64,000 nt of DNA from Streptomyces katrae (GTDB lineage Bacteria > Actinomycetota > Actinomycetes > Streptomycetales > Streptomycetaceae): NCBI RefSeq assembly GCF_000717655.1, contig NZ_JNZY01000024.1:62001-126000 (forward strand), in the 5' to 3' direction. Each line of letters opens with the position of its first letter. Position 1 is the stretch's first letter. Made by a program: the position numbers and the translations under genes. A model generated the notes under the pieces. The model was not told where the DNA came from. It searched no databases and saw only the letters and a program-made list of their open reading frames with translations. Positions 8,442-17,540 of the stretch are shown piece after piece.

Positions 8442-8915
8442 TTATGCGAACTGGCCGGGCTGGTAGTCGCCGGCGGGCGTCTGGAGCAGGACGTTGCCCC
8501 GGTTGAAGGCGTTGATGACGGTGATGACGCCCACCAGAGCGCCGAGCTGGTCCTCGTCGTAGTGCTTGGCGGCGTTCGCCCACACCGCATCCGGGACGCC
8601 GCCGGCCGCGTCGGCGATCCGGGTGCCCTCCTCCGCCAGCTCCAGCGCGGCACGCTCGGCGTCGGTGAACACCGTGGCCTCGCGCCAGACCGCGACCAGA
8701 TTGAGGCGCTCCGCGGACTCCCCGGCGTGTACGGCGTCCTTGAAGTGCATGTCGGTGCAGAAGCCGCAGCCGTTGATCTGGCTGGCGCGGAGCTTGACCA
8801 GTTCCTGCGTCGAGGCCGGCAGGGTCGAGTCCGAGAGCACCTTGCCCGCAGCGATGATGTGCTTGAAGACCTTGCCCAGGACCGGGTTGGTGAAGGGGTT
8901 GAGGCGTGCTTCCAT
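8442..8915 (-). CDS. AhpD-like carboxymuconolactone decarboxylase family protein
   Basis: 157-residue alkylhydroperoxidase-D-fold protein. The active-site motif is present as C50-GF-C53 followed by TDMH, which in AhpD-type enzymes supports thiol-dependent peroxide reduction; ELVKLRASQINGC before it is typical of the family. The C-terminal half (DQLGALVGVITVINAFNR) fits the same fold. ATG 8915 is chosen because GGAG sits 8 nt upstream; ATG 8927 in frame has no clear site. The gene stands alone, convergent with the ECF42 unit across a palindrome. The link to oxidative stress is from family knowledge only. Confidence 0.85.
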   Translation of the reverse strand: MEARLNPFTNPVLGKVFKHIIAAGKVLSDSTLPASTQELVKLRASQINGCGFCTDMHFKDAVHAGESAERLNLVAVWREATVFTDAERAALELAEEGTRIADAAGGVPDAVWANAAKHYDEDQLGALVGVITVINAFNRGNVLLQTPAGDYQPGQFA

Positions 8916-9082
8916 GGTGGGCTCCATTGCCGTTGTCTGACGGTTACACCACTGAGACACCGCGTCCCGGCAGCTTGTGACAGGCATGCGATGTGACCCC
9001 CGTCTCCCTGTTGTTGCGCCGCGGCAGGAGTGCCCGCTGAGCCGGCGGGCACACGGCGCCCCCGCGGGTGCGCTCCGTGCCC

Positions 9083-10726
9083 TCAGCTCCGCTCCCCGTC
9101 GAAGAGCACTCCGGGGTTGAGGACCCCTGCGGGGTCGAGCGCGTGCTTCGCGGCCCGCAGCGCCCGGACGAACGGCTCCGGGCGCTGCCGGTCGTATCCG
9201 GGACGGTGGTCGCGGCCGACGGCGTGGTGGTGGGTGACGGTTGCTCCGTGCGAGCCGAGCACGTCCATCGCGGCGGACTTGATCTCGTCCCACATCGCGA
9301 CCTCGGAGCCGCGCCGCGCCGCGGCGATGACGGTGAAGTAAGGGGCGGGGCCGTCGGGGTAGACGTGCGTGAAACGGCAGTTGATCAGCCCCTCGGTGCC
9401 GGTGACCCTGCGTACGACGGCGCCCAGGTCCCGGTGCACGGCCTCGTACAGGGCGTCGGCACGGTCCCACGTGCAGGCCGTTTCGAAGGTCTCGCTGATC
9501 ACGCTCATCCGCGCGAGTCCGTCGCGCAGGTAGGGCATGCGCAGGAACGCGGAGCGCCACGCACCGGCCGCGGAGTCATCCGGGGGTCCACCGGCGGGAC
9601 CACCGGCCGCGGGCGGTGCCCCCGCCGGCGAACCGCCGTGATCCCGCGCCAGGGCGACCAGTTCGGCGAGCCGGTCGGCGACGGGGAAGTGCGCGGACTC
9701 CACCCCGAGGACGAGTACGCTCCGGCCGCCGCCGGCCACGCCCGCGAGCGCCGCCTCACCCGGATCGAGCAGCCGGCAGTTGGCCGGGTGCAGGCCCGAC
9801 TGTGCGACGGCGCGGACCGCACCGGCCGCGGCCTTGAAGTCGTCGAACAGGACGGAGGCGGACGCCTTGTGGCGGGGCCTGTCCTGCAGCCGAATCCATG
9901 CCTCGGTGATCACGCCGAGCGTGCCCTCCGAGCCCAGGAACAGCCGGTCGGGGGACGGGCCCGCGCCCGAACCGGGCACGCGCAGCGACTCGTTGACGCC
10001 GACCGGGGTGACCACGCGCAAGGACTCGGTCAGGTCGTCGATGTGGGTGAGGAGCGTGGCGTAGTGGCCGCCGGCCCGGGTGGCCAGCCAGCCGCCGAGG
10101 GTGGAGAACTCGAAGCTCTGCGGAAAGTGGCGCAGGGTCAGCCCGTGCGGTCGAAGCTGGGCTTCGAGGCCGGGCCCGAGCACGCCCGCCTGGATCCGTG
10201 CCGCCCTGCTGACCGGGTCGATGTCGAGTACGCGGTCCAGGGCGGCGAGGTCGAGTGAGACCACGCCGCGCCGCCGGTCCCCGCGGTACTCCACTCCCCC
10301 GACCACCGAACTGCCCGCTCCGTAGGGCACGACGACCACGTCCGCGCCGGCGGCCCAGTCCAGGACGTCCACGACGTCCTGTTCGCAGCGGGGGAAGGCG
10401 ACCTGGTCCGGAGCCGCCCCGAGTTCGCCGCGCAGCGCCCGTACGACGTCGCGGTAGGCCTTGCCGTAGGTGTGGGAGGCCCGGTCCGGCGGGGTGTCGG
10501 ACATCAAGTGGGCGAGGGAGGACGGCGGGGCGACCCCGGCCTTCGGCAGATCGACGCTGCGGACGTCGGGCACCGGCAGCGGGGTGTCGGCCGCACCGGG
10601 GACCAGCGCGCCGAGGGCGACGCACTCGCTGTCGGCCAAGGCCTTGTCATCGGTGCCCCAGCCCCACCAGGACCGGCGGCGTCGGGGCGGGGCGAGAGGA
10701 GCGGCGGGAACGGTCTCGGCAGCCAT
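9083..10726 (-). CDS. FAD-binding oxidase, alkyldihydroxyacetonephosphate synthase type
   Basis: 547-residue PCMH-fold flavoprotein. FAD-binding signatures are VPYGAGSSVVGG, TLGGWLATRAGGHYAT and LGSEGTLGVITEAWI. The C-terminal substrate domain ends with THVYPDGPAPYF, VTHHHAVGRDHRPGY and ALDPAGVLNPGVLF. The His-rich loop and terminal motif are those of the AGPS/ADHAP-synthase branch, though bacterial members are often only generic FAD oxidases. A Gly/Pro/Ala-rich insert near residues 375-400 is unusual. ATG 10726 follows GGAAGG. The gene is divergent from a TetR regulator across a tandem operator, which suggests direct control. Substrate unknown. Confidence 0.82.
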   Translation of the reverse strand: MAAETVPAAPLAPPRRRRSWWGWGTDDKALADSECVALGALVPGAADTPLPVPDVRSVDLPKAGVAPPSSLAHLMSDTPPDRASHTYGKAYRDVVRALRGELGAAPDQVAFPRCEQDVVDVLDWAAGADVVVVPYGAGSSVVGGVEYRGDRRRGVVSLDLAALDRVLDIDPVSRAARIQAGVLGPGLEAQLRPHGLTLRHFPQSFEFSTLGGWLATRAGGHYATLLTHIDDLTESLRVVTPVGVNESLRVPGSGAGPSPDRLFLGSEGTLGVITEAWIRLQDRPRHKASASVLFDDFKAAAGAVRAVAQSGLHPANCRLLDPGEAALAGVAGGGRSVLVLGVESAHFPVADRLAELVALARDHGGSPAGAPPAAGGPAGGPPDDSAAGAWRSAFLRMPYLRDGLARMSVISETFETACTWDRADALYEAVHRDLGAVVRRVTGTEGLINCRFTHVYPDGPAPYFTVIAAARRGSEVAMWDEIKSAAMDVLGSHGATVTHHHAVGRDHRPGYDRQRPEPFVRALRAAKHALDPAGVLNPGVLFDGERS

Positions 10727-10742
10727 GGCGATATAACCTTCC

Positions 10743-10768
10743 GGTAATTTACCGCTTGGTAATTTACT
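10743..10768. promoter_or_regulatory. Tandem operator between the FAD oxidase and tetR genes
   Basis: GGTAATTTACC at 10743-10753 is a perfect 11-bp palindrome. GGTAATTTACT at 10758-10768 repeats it one mismatch away, 15 bp on. The middle reads TTACC-gctt-GGTAA. It lies between the two divergent starts and is the probable binding site of the TetR protein. A close copy is found at 33516-33543. Confidence 0.7.
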
Positions 10769-10787
10769 CCACCGTATAGTTCGTCTC

Positions 10788-11468
10788 ATGGACTCCACAA
10801 GCGCCGGCACAGCACCGGGCATCCCGTCGGCCACCTCGCCGCCGCCGGGCAGGCGCCGGGGCAGACCGGCGGGGACGAAGGGCGTACCGCGCGCCGAGCG
10901 CGAGGAGCAGATCCTCGCCGCCGCGCTGGAGGAGTTCGGCCGGCACGGCCACGCCTCCGCGTCGATGGCCGCGATCGCCCGGCGGGTGGGCGTGACGAAG
11001 CCGATGCTCTACGCCTACTTCGACTCGAAGGACGGGCTCTACCTCGCCTGCCTCGAACACATCGCCGCCCGCGTCGTCAGGGCGATCGACCAGGCGATGT
11101 CCGGCGGCCCGGCCGCCACTGCCGGTGAGCAGCTCCCCCACACCGTCCTCACCGGCCTTTTCACTGCCCTCGAAGATCGGCGTCACGCCTGGTTCGTCCT
11201 CTACGACAGGACCTTGCCGCCGGGATCCGAACTGCGCAGCGCCGCCCAGCGGCACCGCGAGGCCATCGACGGGCTCGCAGCGACCGGCACCGCGGCACTG
11301 CTGAGCGGCCACGGCAACGAGGACCCCCTCGACGCCGATGCCCTCAAGCACGTGTGGACGGGCACCGTCAGCGCCCTCATGGGCTGGTGGATCGCCCACC
11401 CCGACCAGTCCGCCCGGGAGATGAGCACGCGCTGCGCCCGCCTGCTCAAGGCCATCCGCACCGCCTGA
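10788..11468 (+). CDS. TetR family transcriptional regulator
   Basis: 226-residue regulator. An N-terminal Pro/Gly-rich basic tail (PPPGRRRGRPAGTKG) precedes the TetR helix-turn-helix at about residues 38-85 (REEQILAAALEEFGRHGHASASMAAIARRVGVTKPMLYAYFDSKDGLY). The remainder is a ligand-binding helical domain. ATG 10788 is 20 bp from the second operator repeat, so autoregulation is likely, together with control of the divergent FAD oxidase gene. The effector is unknown. Confidence 0.9.
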   Translation: MDSTSAGTAPGIPSATSPPPGRRRGRPAGTKGVPRAEREEQILAAALEEFGRHGHASASMAAIARRVGVTKPMLYAYFDSKDGLYLACLEHIAARVVRAIDQAMSGGPAATAGEQLPHTVLTGLFTALEDRRHAWFVLYDRTLPPGSELRSAAQRHREAIDGLAATGTAALLSGHGNEDPLDADALKHVWTGTVSALMGWWIAHPDQSAREMSTRCARLLKAIRTA

Positions 11469-11682
11469 CCCCCGATGTCGTGATCAATGCCGCTGGTTCA
11501 TCGCGGGGTTGAGGCGGACGAAGGCCGGCCGACGGTGGTAGAGGGAGCAGGGTCCACGAGCTGCCCGTGAGCGCCAAGTCGGGGGGCTGACGGGTCGCGC
11601 CGCACGATGGCCGGTGCGGTGGGCTCAGGGGCTCCGGCTCCGGTGGACGCATGACCGGGCGCTCCCGGGTAACACGCCGTCA

Positions 11683-13449
11683 ATGAGCAACGCACACGAC
11701 GCGGACACGAGACCCGGCCGTCTTCTCCTGCTGCTGCCCCTGCAGGCGGTCTGCGTCGCGGGCTTGGGCCTGCTGGTGTGCGGGCCCCTGGCGGGCCGGT
11801 GGCCCCTGTCCGCCGAGGACGGGGTCAACCGCGCCCTGGCGGCCCGGCGCGGTGCGCCCGCCACCGTTCTCTCGGACGCGATGTCCATGCTGGCCGGGAC
11901 CGGCAGCGTGATCGCGCTGACGCTCGTGGCCTGCGTCGCATTGCTGTGCGTGCCCCGCGTGCCCCGGTGGCGGGAGGCGGTGTTCCTCGCCGTCTCCGTC
12001 GCCGCGCAGTCTGCCGTGTTCGTGCTCGTCACGCTCGTGGTGGAGCGGCCCAGGCCCGATGTCCCCCACATGGACGGGGCGCCGCCGACGTCCAGTTTCC
12101 CCTCCGGGCACGTAGGGGCCTCCGTGGCGCTCTTCGGGGGTCTGGCCGTGCTCGCGGCGGGGCGACTGCGCGGTGCCCGGCGGAACGTCGTGGTGGGTGT
12201 GCTGCTGCTGCTCCCCTTGGCCGTGGCCGGCTCCCGGGTCTACCGGGGCATGCATCACCCCTCGGACGTGGTGGCGGGGCTGCTGAACGGCGCCTGCACG
12301 CTGCTCGTCGTGGCGTACGCGCTGCTGCTGGCGGCCCCCGGGGCCGCGCCGGGGCCGGCAACCCGTGGCGGCCTGCCCGCGACGCGACCCGGCGAGGGCG
12401 GCGGGGGCGGTGGGGGCGGCGGCGGAACGTCGTCCGGGGCGCGGGGCCGGGTCGTGGTGGTCCGCCATCCGCACGCGTGCGGCCGGGAGACGGCCGAGCG
12501 GGTGCGGGCCGTGCTGCGCAGCCACGGGTACGCGGACCAGGTGTGGGAGCAGACCTCCGTCGAAGAGCCGTGCGGCGCGCTGGCCGTGCGCACGGCCGAG
12601 GCGGACGCCTCCCTGGTCGTGGTCTGCGGAGGGGACGGCACGGTGCGGGCCTGCGCCGACGTGGTGGCCGGCACCGGGATCCCCCTGGCGATCGTGCCCT
12701 GCGGCACCGGCAACCTCCTGGCCCGCAACCTGCGGCTGCCCACCGATCCGGCGGCCGCCCTGCACGGGGCCCTGTCCGGAGAGGCCGTCGGGCTCGACGT
12801 GGGCCGGGTCAACGGCGACGGCTTCACGCCGACACGGTTCGTGGTCATGGCGGGTGCCGGTTTCGACGCGGCCATGGTGCGGGACGCCTCGGCGCGGCTC
12901 AAGGAGCGCCTGGGCTGGGCCGCGTACGTCGTCTCGGCCCTGCGTCATCTGCGCGATCCCCGGATGCGGCTGTCGATCCGGCTCGACGGGGCTGCCCCGT
13001 TGGAACGGCGGGCCCGCATGGTCGTCATCGGCAACGTCGGCTCGCTGCAAGGCGGCCTGCCGCTCCTCCCCGACGCGCGGCCCGACAGCGGCCGGCTGGA
13101 GGTGGTGCTGCTCGACCCCCGCGGGGCCGGGGGGTGGCTCGCGGCGGTCGGGCACCTCGCCTCCGGCACCACGGGCGGGCGGGCTCGGCCGGCGCCGGGC
13201 GGATCCGGGCGGCGGGCGGCACGCGGCGCGCTGGAGTATTTCAGTGCGGCCCGGATCGAGCTCAGCTTCGCCCGAGCTCAGCCGCGGGAGCTCGACGGTG
13301 ACGCGTTCCCGGCCGGTACGCGGATGACCGCAGAGGTCGAGCCGGGGGCGCTCCGCGTATGCCTGCCCGTGCCCGCGCGCAGCGGCACGCCGGACGAGCG
13401 GGTGGCGGACGGGGCGCAGGGGGCGGCGGCCCTCTCCGCCGGGGACTGA
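11683..13449 (+). CDS. PAP2 phosphatase - diacylglycerol kinase fusion
   Basis: 588-residue two-domain membrane protein. The N-terminal half has several membrane segments and PAP2 acid-phosphatase motifs: VERPRPD (C1), SFPSGH (C2) and SRVYRGMHHPSDV (C3). A run of about ten glycines near residues 245-255 links to a cytosolic lipid-kinase domain with CGGDGTVRACADVV and PCGTGNLLARNLRLP. It could dephosphorylate and rephosphorylate lipid or polyprenyl substrates. ATG 11683 begins the signal-like hydrophobic stretch; upstream in-frame codons are Arg-rich and unlikely. It is followed by a YihY-type protein and a second PAP2 gene, forming a lipid or envelope cluster. Confidence 0.87.
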   Translation: MSNAHDADTRPGRLLLLLPLQAVCVAGLGLLVCGPLAGRWPLSAEDGVNRALAARRGAPATVLSDAMSMLAGTGSVIALTLVACVALLCVPRVPRWREAVFLAVSVAAQSAVFVLVTLVVERPRPDVPHMDGAPPTSSFPSGHVGASVALFGGLAVLAAGRLRGARRNVVVGVLLLLPLAVAGSRVYRGMHHPSDVVAGLLNGACTLLVVAYALLLAAPGAAPGPATRGGLPATRPGEGGGGGGGGGGTSSGARGRVVVVRHPHACGRETAERVRAVLRSHGYADQVWEQTSVEEPCGALAVRTAEADASLVVVCGGDGTVRACADVVAGTGIPLAIVPCGTGNLLARNLRLPTDPAAALHGALSGEAVGLDVGRVNGDGFTPTRFVVMAGAGFDAAMVRDASARLKERLGWAAYVVSALRHLRDPRMRLSIRLDGAAPLERRARMVVIGNVGSLQGGLPLLPDARPDSGRLEVVLLDPRGAGGWLAAVGHLASGTTGGRARPAPGGSGRRAARGALEYFSAARIELSFARAQPRELDGDAFPAGTRMTAEVEPGALRVCLPVPARSGTPDERVADGAQGAAALSAGD

Positions 13450-13494
13450 ACCCCGCGCGCTCGCGCGGAATTCAGAGGGACGGGAGGAACGGTC

Positions 13495-14475
13495 ATGGGC
13501 ACCGCCACACGGGTACCGCCGCTCAGCGAAGTCGAGGCGGCCGAAGCCGAGTCGCACGGGGAGGGCGAGGGCCTCTCCGGTGAGGAGGCATGGGCCGCGC
13601 TGCGGCGCCACGGCGGCTGGAACCTGGTACGGGACTCCTTCATCCGGTTCCGCTACGCCGACGGGTTCAGCCACTCCCGGGCCCTGGCCCTGCAGACGGT
13701 CCTGTCGATCCTGCCGCTCGCCATCGCGCTCATCGGCCTGTCCGGAGTGCTGCACACCGAGGACATCGGGCGCATGGCCGAGCTGACGATCAGCCGGATC
13801 GTCAGCGGCCCCAGCCAGGACGTCGTGGACGACGCCCTGCGCGAGAGCCGCCGCCAGGCCGGGGACGGCGGCGAGGCGGCCCTGTGGCTCGGCCTGCTGT
13901 TCTCCATCGCCAACGTCACCACCGGCATGTGCCAGGTGGAGCGAGGCGCGAACCGCATCTACGGCGTGGAGCGCGACCGCCCGTTCCTCCACAAGTACAC
14001 CCGCGGGCTGGTCATGGCGCTGGTGGCCGGGCTGCCCCTGGGGCTCGCCTTCTCGGTCACGGTCCTCGGCTCCGACCTCGGCCTCGCCATGACGGAGACG
14101 TACCACCTCGGCTCGGCCGCGCACCAGGTGTGGGACGTCCTGCGCTGGCCCGTCGGGATCCTGCTGGCCGTGGTCGCCACCAGCGCCGTCTTCCGCCGCT
14201 CGCCCCGGCGTACGCAGCCGGGGTACACCTGGCTGGCCTTCGGCGCCGGCGTCTACCTGGTGCTGTGGCTCGGCGCGACGTGGGGGCTGAGCCTGTACGT
14301 CGGGGCGAGCAGTTCCTTCACCACCGTGTACGGGCCGCTCAGCGCGTTCATGTCGCTGTTGCTGTGGTCGTACCTGACCTCGCTCGCCCTCTTCCTCGGC
14401 CTGTCCTTCGCCGCTCAGCTCGAGGCCGTACGGGCGGGGGTGGCCGGCCCGGTCACGAAGGATCCTGGGGTATGA
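13495..14475 (+). CDS. YihY/BrkB-family integral membrane protein
   Basis: 326-residue polytopic membrane protein of the YihY/virulence factor BrkB family (formerly annotated RNase BN). About six hydrophobic segments lie between residues 60 and 310, with the family-typical N-terminal FIRFRYADGFSHSRALALQTVLSILPLAIAL region split around residues 43-75 and FTTVYGPLSAFMSLLLWSYLTSLALFLG near the end. ATG 13495 follows GGGACGGGAGGAAC. Its last codons overlap the next PAP2 gene (ATGA). The function of the family in actinomycetes is unresolved; transport or lipid roles are guesses. Confidence 0.87.
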   Translation: MGTATRVPPLSEVEAAEAESHGEGEGLSGEEAWAALRRHGGWNLVRDSFIRFRYADGFSHSRALALQTVLSILPLAIALIGLSGVLHTEDIGRMAELTISRIVSGPSQDVVDDALRESRRQAGDGGEAALWLGLLFSIANVTTGMCQVERGANRIYGVERDRPFLHKYTRGLVMALVAGLPLGLAFSVTVLGSDLGLAMTETYHLGSAAHQVWDVLRWPVGILLAVVATSAVFRRSPRRTQPGYTWLAFGAGVYLVLWLGATWGLSLYVGASSSFTTVYGPLSAFMSLLLWSYLTSLALFLGLSFAAQLEAVRAGVAGPVTKDPGV

Positions 14476-15230
14476 ACCGCCGTGGCGGGCCCGACGCCCG
14501 GTTCGGGGCGCGGCTGGCGGTCACGTCGGCCGCCACCGCCCTGGCGGCCGTGCCGTTCTCCCTCGCACTGGTTCTGGTGGAGTCCCAATGGGCTCCGCTG
14601 CACCGGCTCGACCAGGGCGCCGCCGAGCGGCTGCACCGTTCCGTGCTCGGCCATCCCGCCTGGGTGCGGGTGCTGGAGTTCCTCACGCAGGTCGTCTGGG
14701 GTCCGTTGACCATGCGTCTGCTGGTGGCCGCGGTGGTCGTGTGGCTGCTGTGGCGACGGGCGCTGCGGCTGGCCGCGTGGGCGGCGTGCACGGCGACGGT
14801 CGGGGGGCTCGTGGGCTTGCTGGCGAAGAACGCGGTCGAGCGCGCCCGCCCGCACTTGCCCGATCCCGTCGCCCACGCGCCCGGGTTCTCCTTTCCCTCC
14901 GGGCACGCCATGACGGCCACCACGTCCTGCGCCGTGCTGCTGCTGGTGCTGATACCGCTGGTCCCCCGGGCCTGGCGGCCGCTGCCGTGGGTCCTCGCTG
15001 CGGCCTCGGTGTTCGGCGTCGGCTGCACGCGGGTCGCGCTCGGCGTGCACTGGGTGAGCGACGTGGTCGGAGGCTGGCTGCTCGGCCTCGCGGTGGTCAC
15101 CGCCACCTCATTCGCCTTCGAGGCGTGGCGCAGCGACATCGGCCGGCCCCGCACCACGCCCGCCCAGGGCTTGGAGCCCGAGATCGTGACGGCCGATCCC
15201 GAGCCCCCGGCAGGCATGACGCAGCGGTGA
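14472..15230 (+). CDS. PAP2-family membrane phosphatase
   Basis: 252-residue membrane protein with all three PAP2 motifs: KNAVERARPHLPD (C1), SFPSGHAMT (C2) and RVALGVHWVSDVVGG (C3). It fits undecaprenyl-pyrophosphate or phosphatidate phosphatases acting at the outer membrane face. ATG 14472 overlaps the preceding stop by 4 bp, so translation should be coupled to the YihY-like gene. With the PAP2-kinase fusion upstream this makes two lipid phosphatases in one transcription unit. Confidence 0.87.
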   Translation: MNRRGGPDARFGARLAVTSAATALAAVPFSLALVLVESQWAPLHRLDQGAAERLHRSVLGHPAWVRVLEFLTQVVWGPLTMRLLVAAVVVWLLWRRALRLAAWAACTATVGGLVGLLAKNAVERARPHLPDPVAHAPGFSFPSGHAMTATTSCAVLLLVLIPLVPRAWRPLPWVLAAASVFGVGCTRVALGVHWVSDVVGGWLLGLAVVTATSFAFEAWRSDIGRPRTTPAQGLEPEIVTADPEPPAGMTQR

Positions 15231-15490
15231 TGCCCGCCGGGGCCGGGCGGCGGTGTCAGCCGACCTGTGTACCCGGCGCGCGCCCACCGCATCACCCGGG
15301 TACGAGGCTCGAAGAGCCCGCGGACGGCGGTGGCCGTCACGTGCTTCGCCAAATGTTGGGTGACCGTCTTGAGCCAGGCCAGCAGCTGCACTTGAAGCAG
15401 CGCTTCCGCACACTGACGCGGAAGCCGCGGATGCCGGGGCGGGCAGAGGGTAGACGAATCGGTGACGAAGGACACAAACGATGAAAAGGG

Positions 15491-15961
15491 GTGAGGGCGT
15501 TGTCGGTCAAGGCCGTGGGCTGGGCACGCTCGTTTCCGGTATCGAGGGGAGTATGGGCGGCGCGGCAGTGGACCGCCCGGCACCTGGCGTCGCTGTCCTG
15601 GGACGACTCGGCCGCGGACACGGTGCACTCCGTACTCCTCAGCGTTTCCGAACTCGTCACCAACGCCCACCTGCACGCTGCCGGCACCGCCCATCTCGTA
15701 CTGACGTGGGACGGCCGGTGCCTGCATGTCAGCGTCGCCGACTCCGATCCGCGGCTGCCCTGCGCGCGGCCGGCCGACGCAGAAGCCGGTGCCGGCGCCA
15801 CCTCCGGCCGGGGGCTGGGGATCGTCACCACCCTGGCGGACTCGTGGGACATCCACGCGTGCCACGGCGGCAAGGCGATCACGGCCTGCTTCCGCCCCCA
15901 CTGCGGGGCCGACCCCCACACCGGCCCGCCGGCCGACCGGGAAGGCCCGCTCGGGTCATGA
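15491..15961 (+). CDS. RsbW/SpoIIAB-like ATP-binding regulator
   Basis: 156-residue GHKL ATPase-domain protein. The N box is SELVTNAHLHA, the G1-like box VADSDPRLP and the G2 box TSGRGLGIV. Proteins of this kind act as anti-sigma factors and serine kinases of STAS antagonists. Here a STAS gene lies convergently with a 6-bp overlap at the 3' end and a SigB-type sigma gene follows, so a partner-switching role is likely. GTG 15491 is used; an in-frame TTG nine bases later has a slightly better upstream purine run. Confidence 0.8.
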   Translation: MRALSVKAVGWARSFPVSRGVWAARQWTARHLASLSWDDSAADTVHSVLLSVSELVTNAHLHAAGTAHLVLTWDGRCLHVSVADSDPRLPCARPADAEAGAGATSGRGLGIVTTLADSWDIHACHGGKAITACFRPHCGADPHTGPPADREGPLGS

Positions 15962-16303
15962 CCCGCCGACCGCGTCTTCGACGCTCGGGTACAGGGACAG
16001 GACCGTATCGGCGCCCGTCAGGGCGAAGAGCCGGCGGAGCTGCTCCCCGGGAGCGGCGATCCGCAGGGCGGTCAGATGGTGCACCCGCAGCAGCAGGTTC
16101 AGGAACGACGAGTCGCCGAAGGTGACGGAGCCGGCGTCCAGCACCACCACCCGGTGCCGGTCCGCGGCGGCGGCGAGGGCCTGCTCCAGAGGGGCCAGCG
16201 TGTCCTGGTCGAGCTCCCCGTGCGCCGCCACCACCCACCCCGCCCCGGCCGGGTAGCCGGCCCCGACCACGCCTTCGTGGTGCGTGTCCCCTGCTCCGGC
16301 CAT
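15956..16303 (-). CDS. STAS-domain anti-sigma factor antagonist
   Basis: 115-residue STAS protein. The phosphorylation loop is VTFGDSSFLNLLLR, where the Ser pair matches the site that anti-sigma kinases phosphorylate; VVAAHGELDQDTLAPLEQAL is the standard first part of the fold. ATG 16303 is chosen because GGGAGG lies 6-7 nt upstream; a GTG at 16324 would add seven residues. It overlaps the RsbW-like gene tail to tail and is divergent from the sigma factor gene, which supports a local sigma/anti-sigma/antagonist circuit. Confidence 0.87.
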   Translation of the reverse strand: MAGAGDTHHEGVVGAGYPAGAGWVVAAHGELDQDTLAPLEQALAAAADRHRVVVLDAGSVTFGDSSFLNLLLRVHHLTALRIAAPGEQLRRLFALTGADTVLSLYPSVEDAVGGS

Positions 16304-16501
16304 GTCCGCCTCCCGGATCGTCACTTGTACGGCCTCCGCAAGGGAGTATGCCTTCCCCTCGGCCGTGCGGAAGCGCCGGGACCGCTCACTCCGTACCCGG
16401 CGGGCGTCCGGCAAAACGATCTCGCGCGGGCCGTGTGGGAACGAGGATCCGGGGCATGAGCGTTCCGGCAGCCGTCAGTCAATCGGGAGGGAACGGCCAC
16501 C

Positions 16502-17431
16502 ATGTCTCGCTCGGCCACCGCCGTAAGCCCCATTCGTGCAACAGACGTGCAGATCACGCCCTCTGTACCGGGCAGCGTGGGAGGCCCACCGCAGGACGTG
16601 CCACTGCCCGAGGTGAAGAACCCGCGGGAGACGTCGCCTGGCGACGCGCGTGAGCTCTCGAAGCTGTTCTTCGCCAGGCTCCGCAGCCTCGAAGAGGGCA
16701 CCCGCGAATACCAGTACGCCCGCAACACCCTGATCGAGATGAACCTCTCCCTCGTGCAGTTCGCCGCACGGCGCTTCCGCGCCCGCGCCCGCGGCGGAGG
16801 CCTGGACATCGACGACATCATCCAGGTCGGCATCATCGGTCTCATCAAGGCCATCGACCGCTACGAACCCGACCGCGAGGTCGAGTTCTCCACGCTCGCC
16901 CTCCCCTACATCACCGGTGAGATCAAACGCTACTTCCGCGACACCACCTGGGCCGTGCACGTCCCGCGCCGCCTGCAGGAACTGCGTTCCGAGCTCGCCA
17001 AAGCCCAGGAGACCCTGACCGAAGTCCTGGGCCGGGCCCCGACGGTCAAGGAGGTCGCCCAGCACCTCGAACTGACCGAGGAGCAGGTCATCGACGGGCT
17101 GGTCGCCGCCAACGGCTACACGAGTGGCTCCCTGGACACCGCCGGCGCCGACAGTGACGAGCCCGCGACCTCGTCGAGCCGGACGACACGGCCGCTGGCG
17201 GAACGGCTCGGCGACGTCGACCCCGCGATGGAACTCTTCGAGGAGTTCCACACCCTCGCCCCCCTGCTGGAGCAGCTGGACGAACGCGACCGGTTGATCC
17301 TCCAGCTGCGCTTCGGCCAGGAAAAGACCCAGGCCGAGATCGGCGCCGAACTCGGCATCTCCCAGATGCAGGTCTCCCGCCTGCTGTCCCGGACCCTGAC
17401 CCGGCTGCGCGCCGGAATGCTCTCGGCATAG
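16502..17431 (+). CDS. SigB/SigF-family RNA polymerase sigma factor
   Basis: 309-residue group 3 sigma factor. Region 2 is seen around residues 85-150 (DIDDIIQVGIIGLIKAIDRYEPDREVEFSTLALPYITGEIKRYFRD), region 3 around 155-220 (VHVPRRLQELRSELAKAQETLTEVLGRAPTVKEVAQHLEL is split here only for reading), and region 4 at the end with QAEIGAELGISQMQVSRLLSRTL. This is the stress/sporulation class regulated by RsbW-like kinases and STAS proteins. ATG 16502 follows GGGAGGGAACGGCCACC. Flanking RsbW-like genes at 15491 and 17956 and the STAS gene at 15956 are likely partners, though many such sets exist in one Streptomyces genome. Confidence 0.9.
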   Translation: MSRSATAVSPIRATDVQITPSVPGSVGGPPQDVPLPEVKNPRETSPGDARELSKLFFARLRSLEEGTREYQYARNTLIEMNLSLVQFAARRFRARARGGGLDIDDIIQVGIIGLIKAIDRYEPDREVEFSTLALPYITGEIKRYFRDTTWAVHVPRRLQELRSELAKAQETLTEVLGRAPTVKEVAQHLELTEEQVIDGLVAANGYTSGSLDTAGADSDEPATSSSRTTRPLAERLGDVDPAMELFEEFHTLAPLLEQLDERDRLILQLRFGQEKTQAEIGAELGISQMQVSRLLSRTLTRLRAGMLSA

Positions 17432-17540
17432 GCAACGGACGTGCCACCGGCCCACCGACACGACGGCCCCCTCCCGCCCATCGGCGGACAGGCGCTCCAC
17501 GACGATGTGATGGGGGCGGACGCCGTCGTACGGTGCGCGG

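Noticed and set aside
11680-14124. 814-codon minus-strand frame opposite the PAP2-kinase and YihY-like genes
   Set aside because: Gly/Gln/Arg/His-rich antisense composition without domains; the plus-strand genes show clear motifs.
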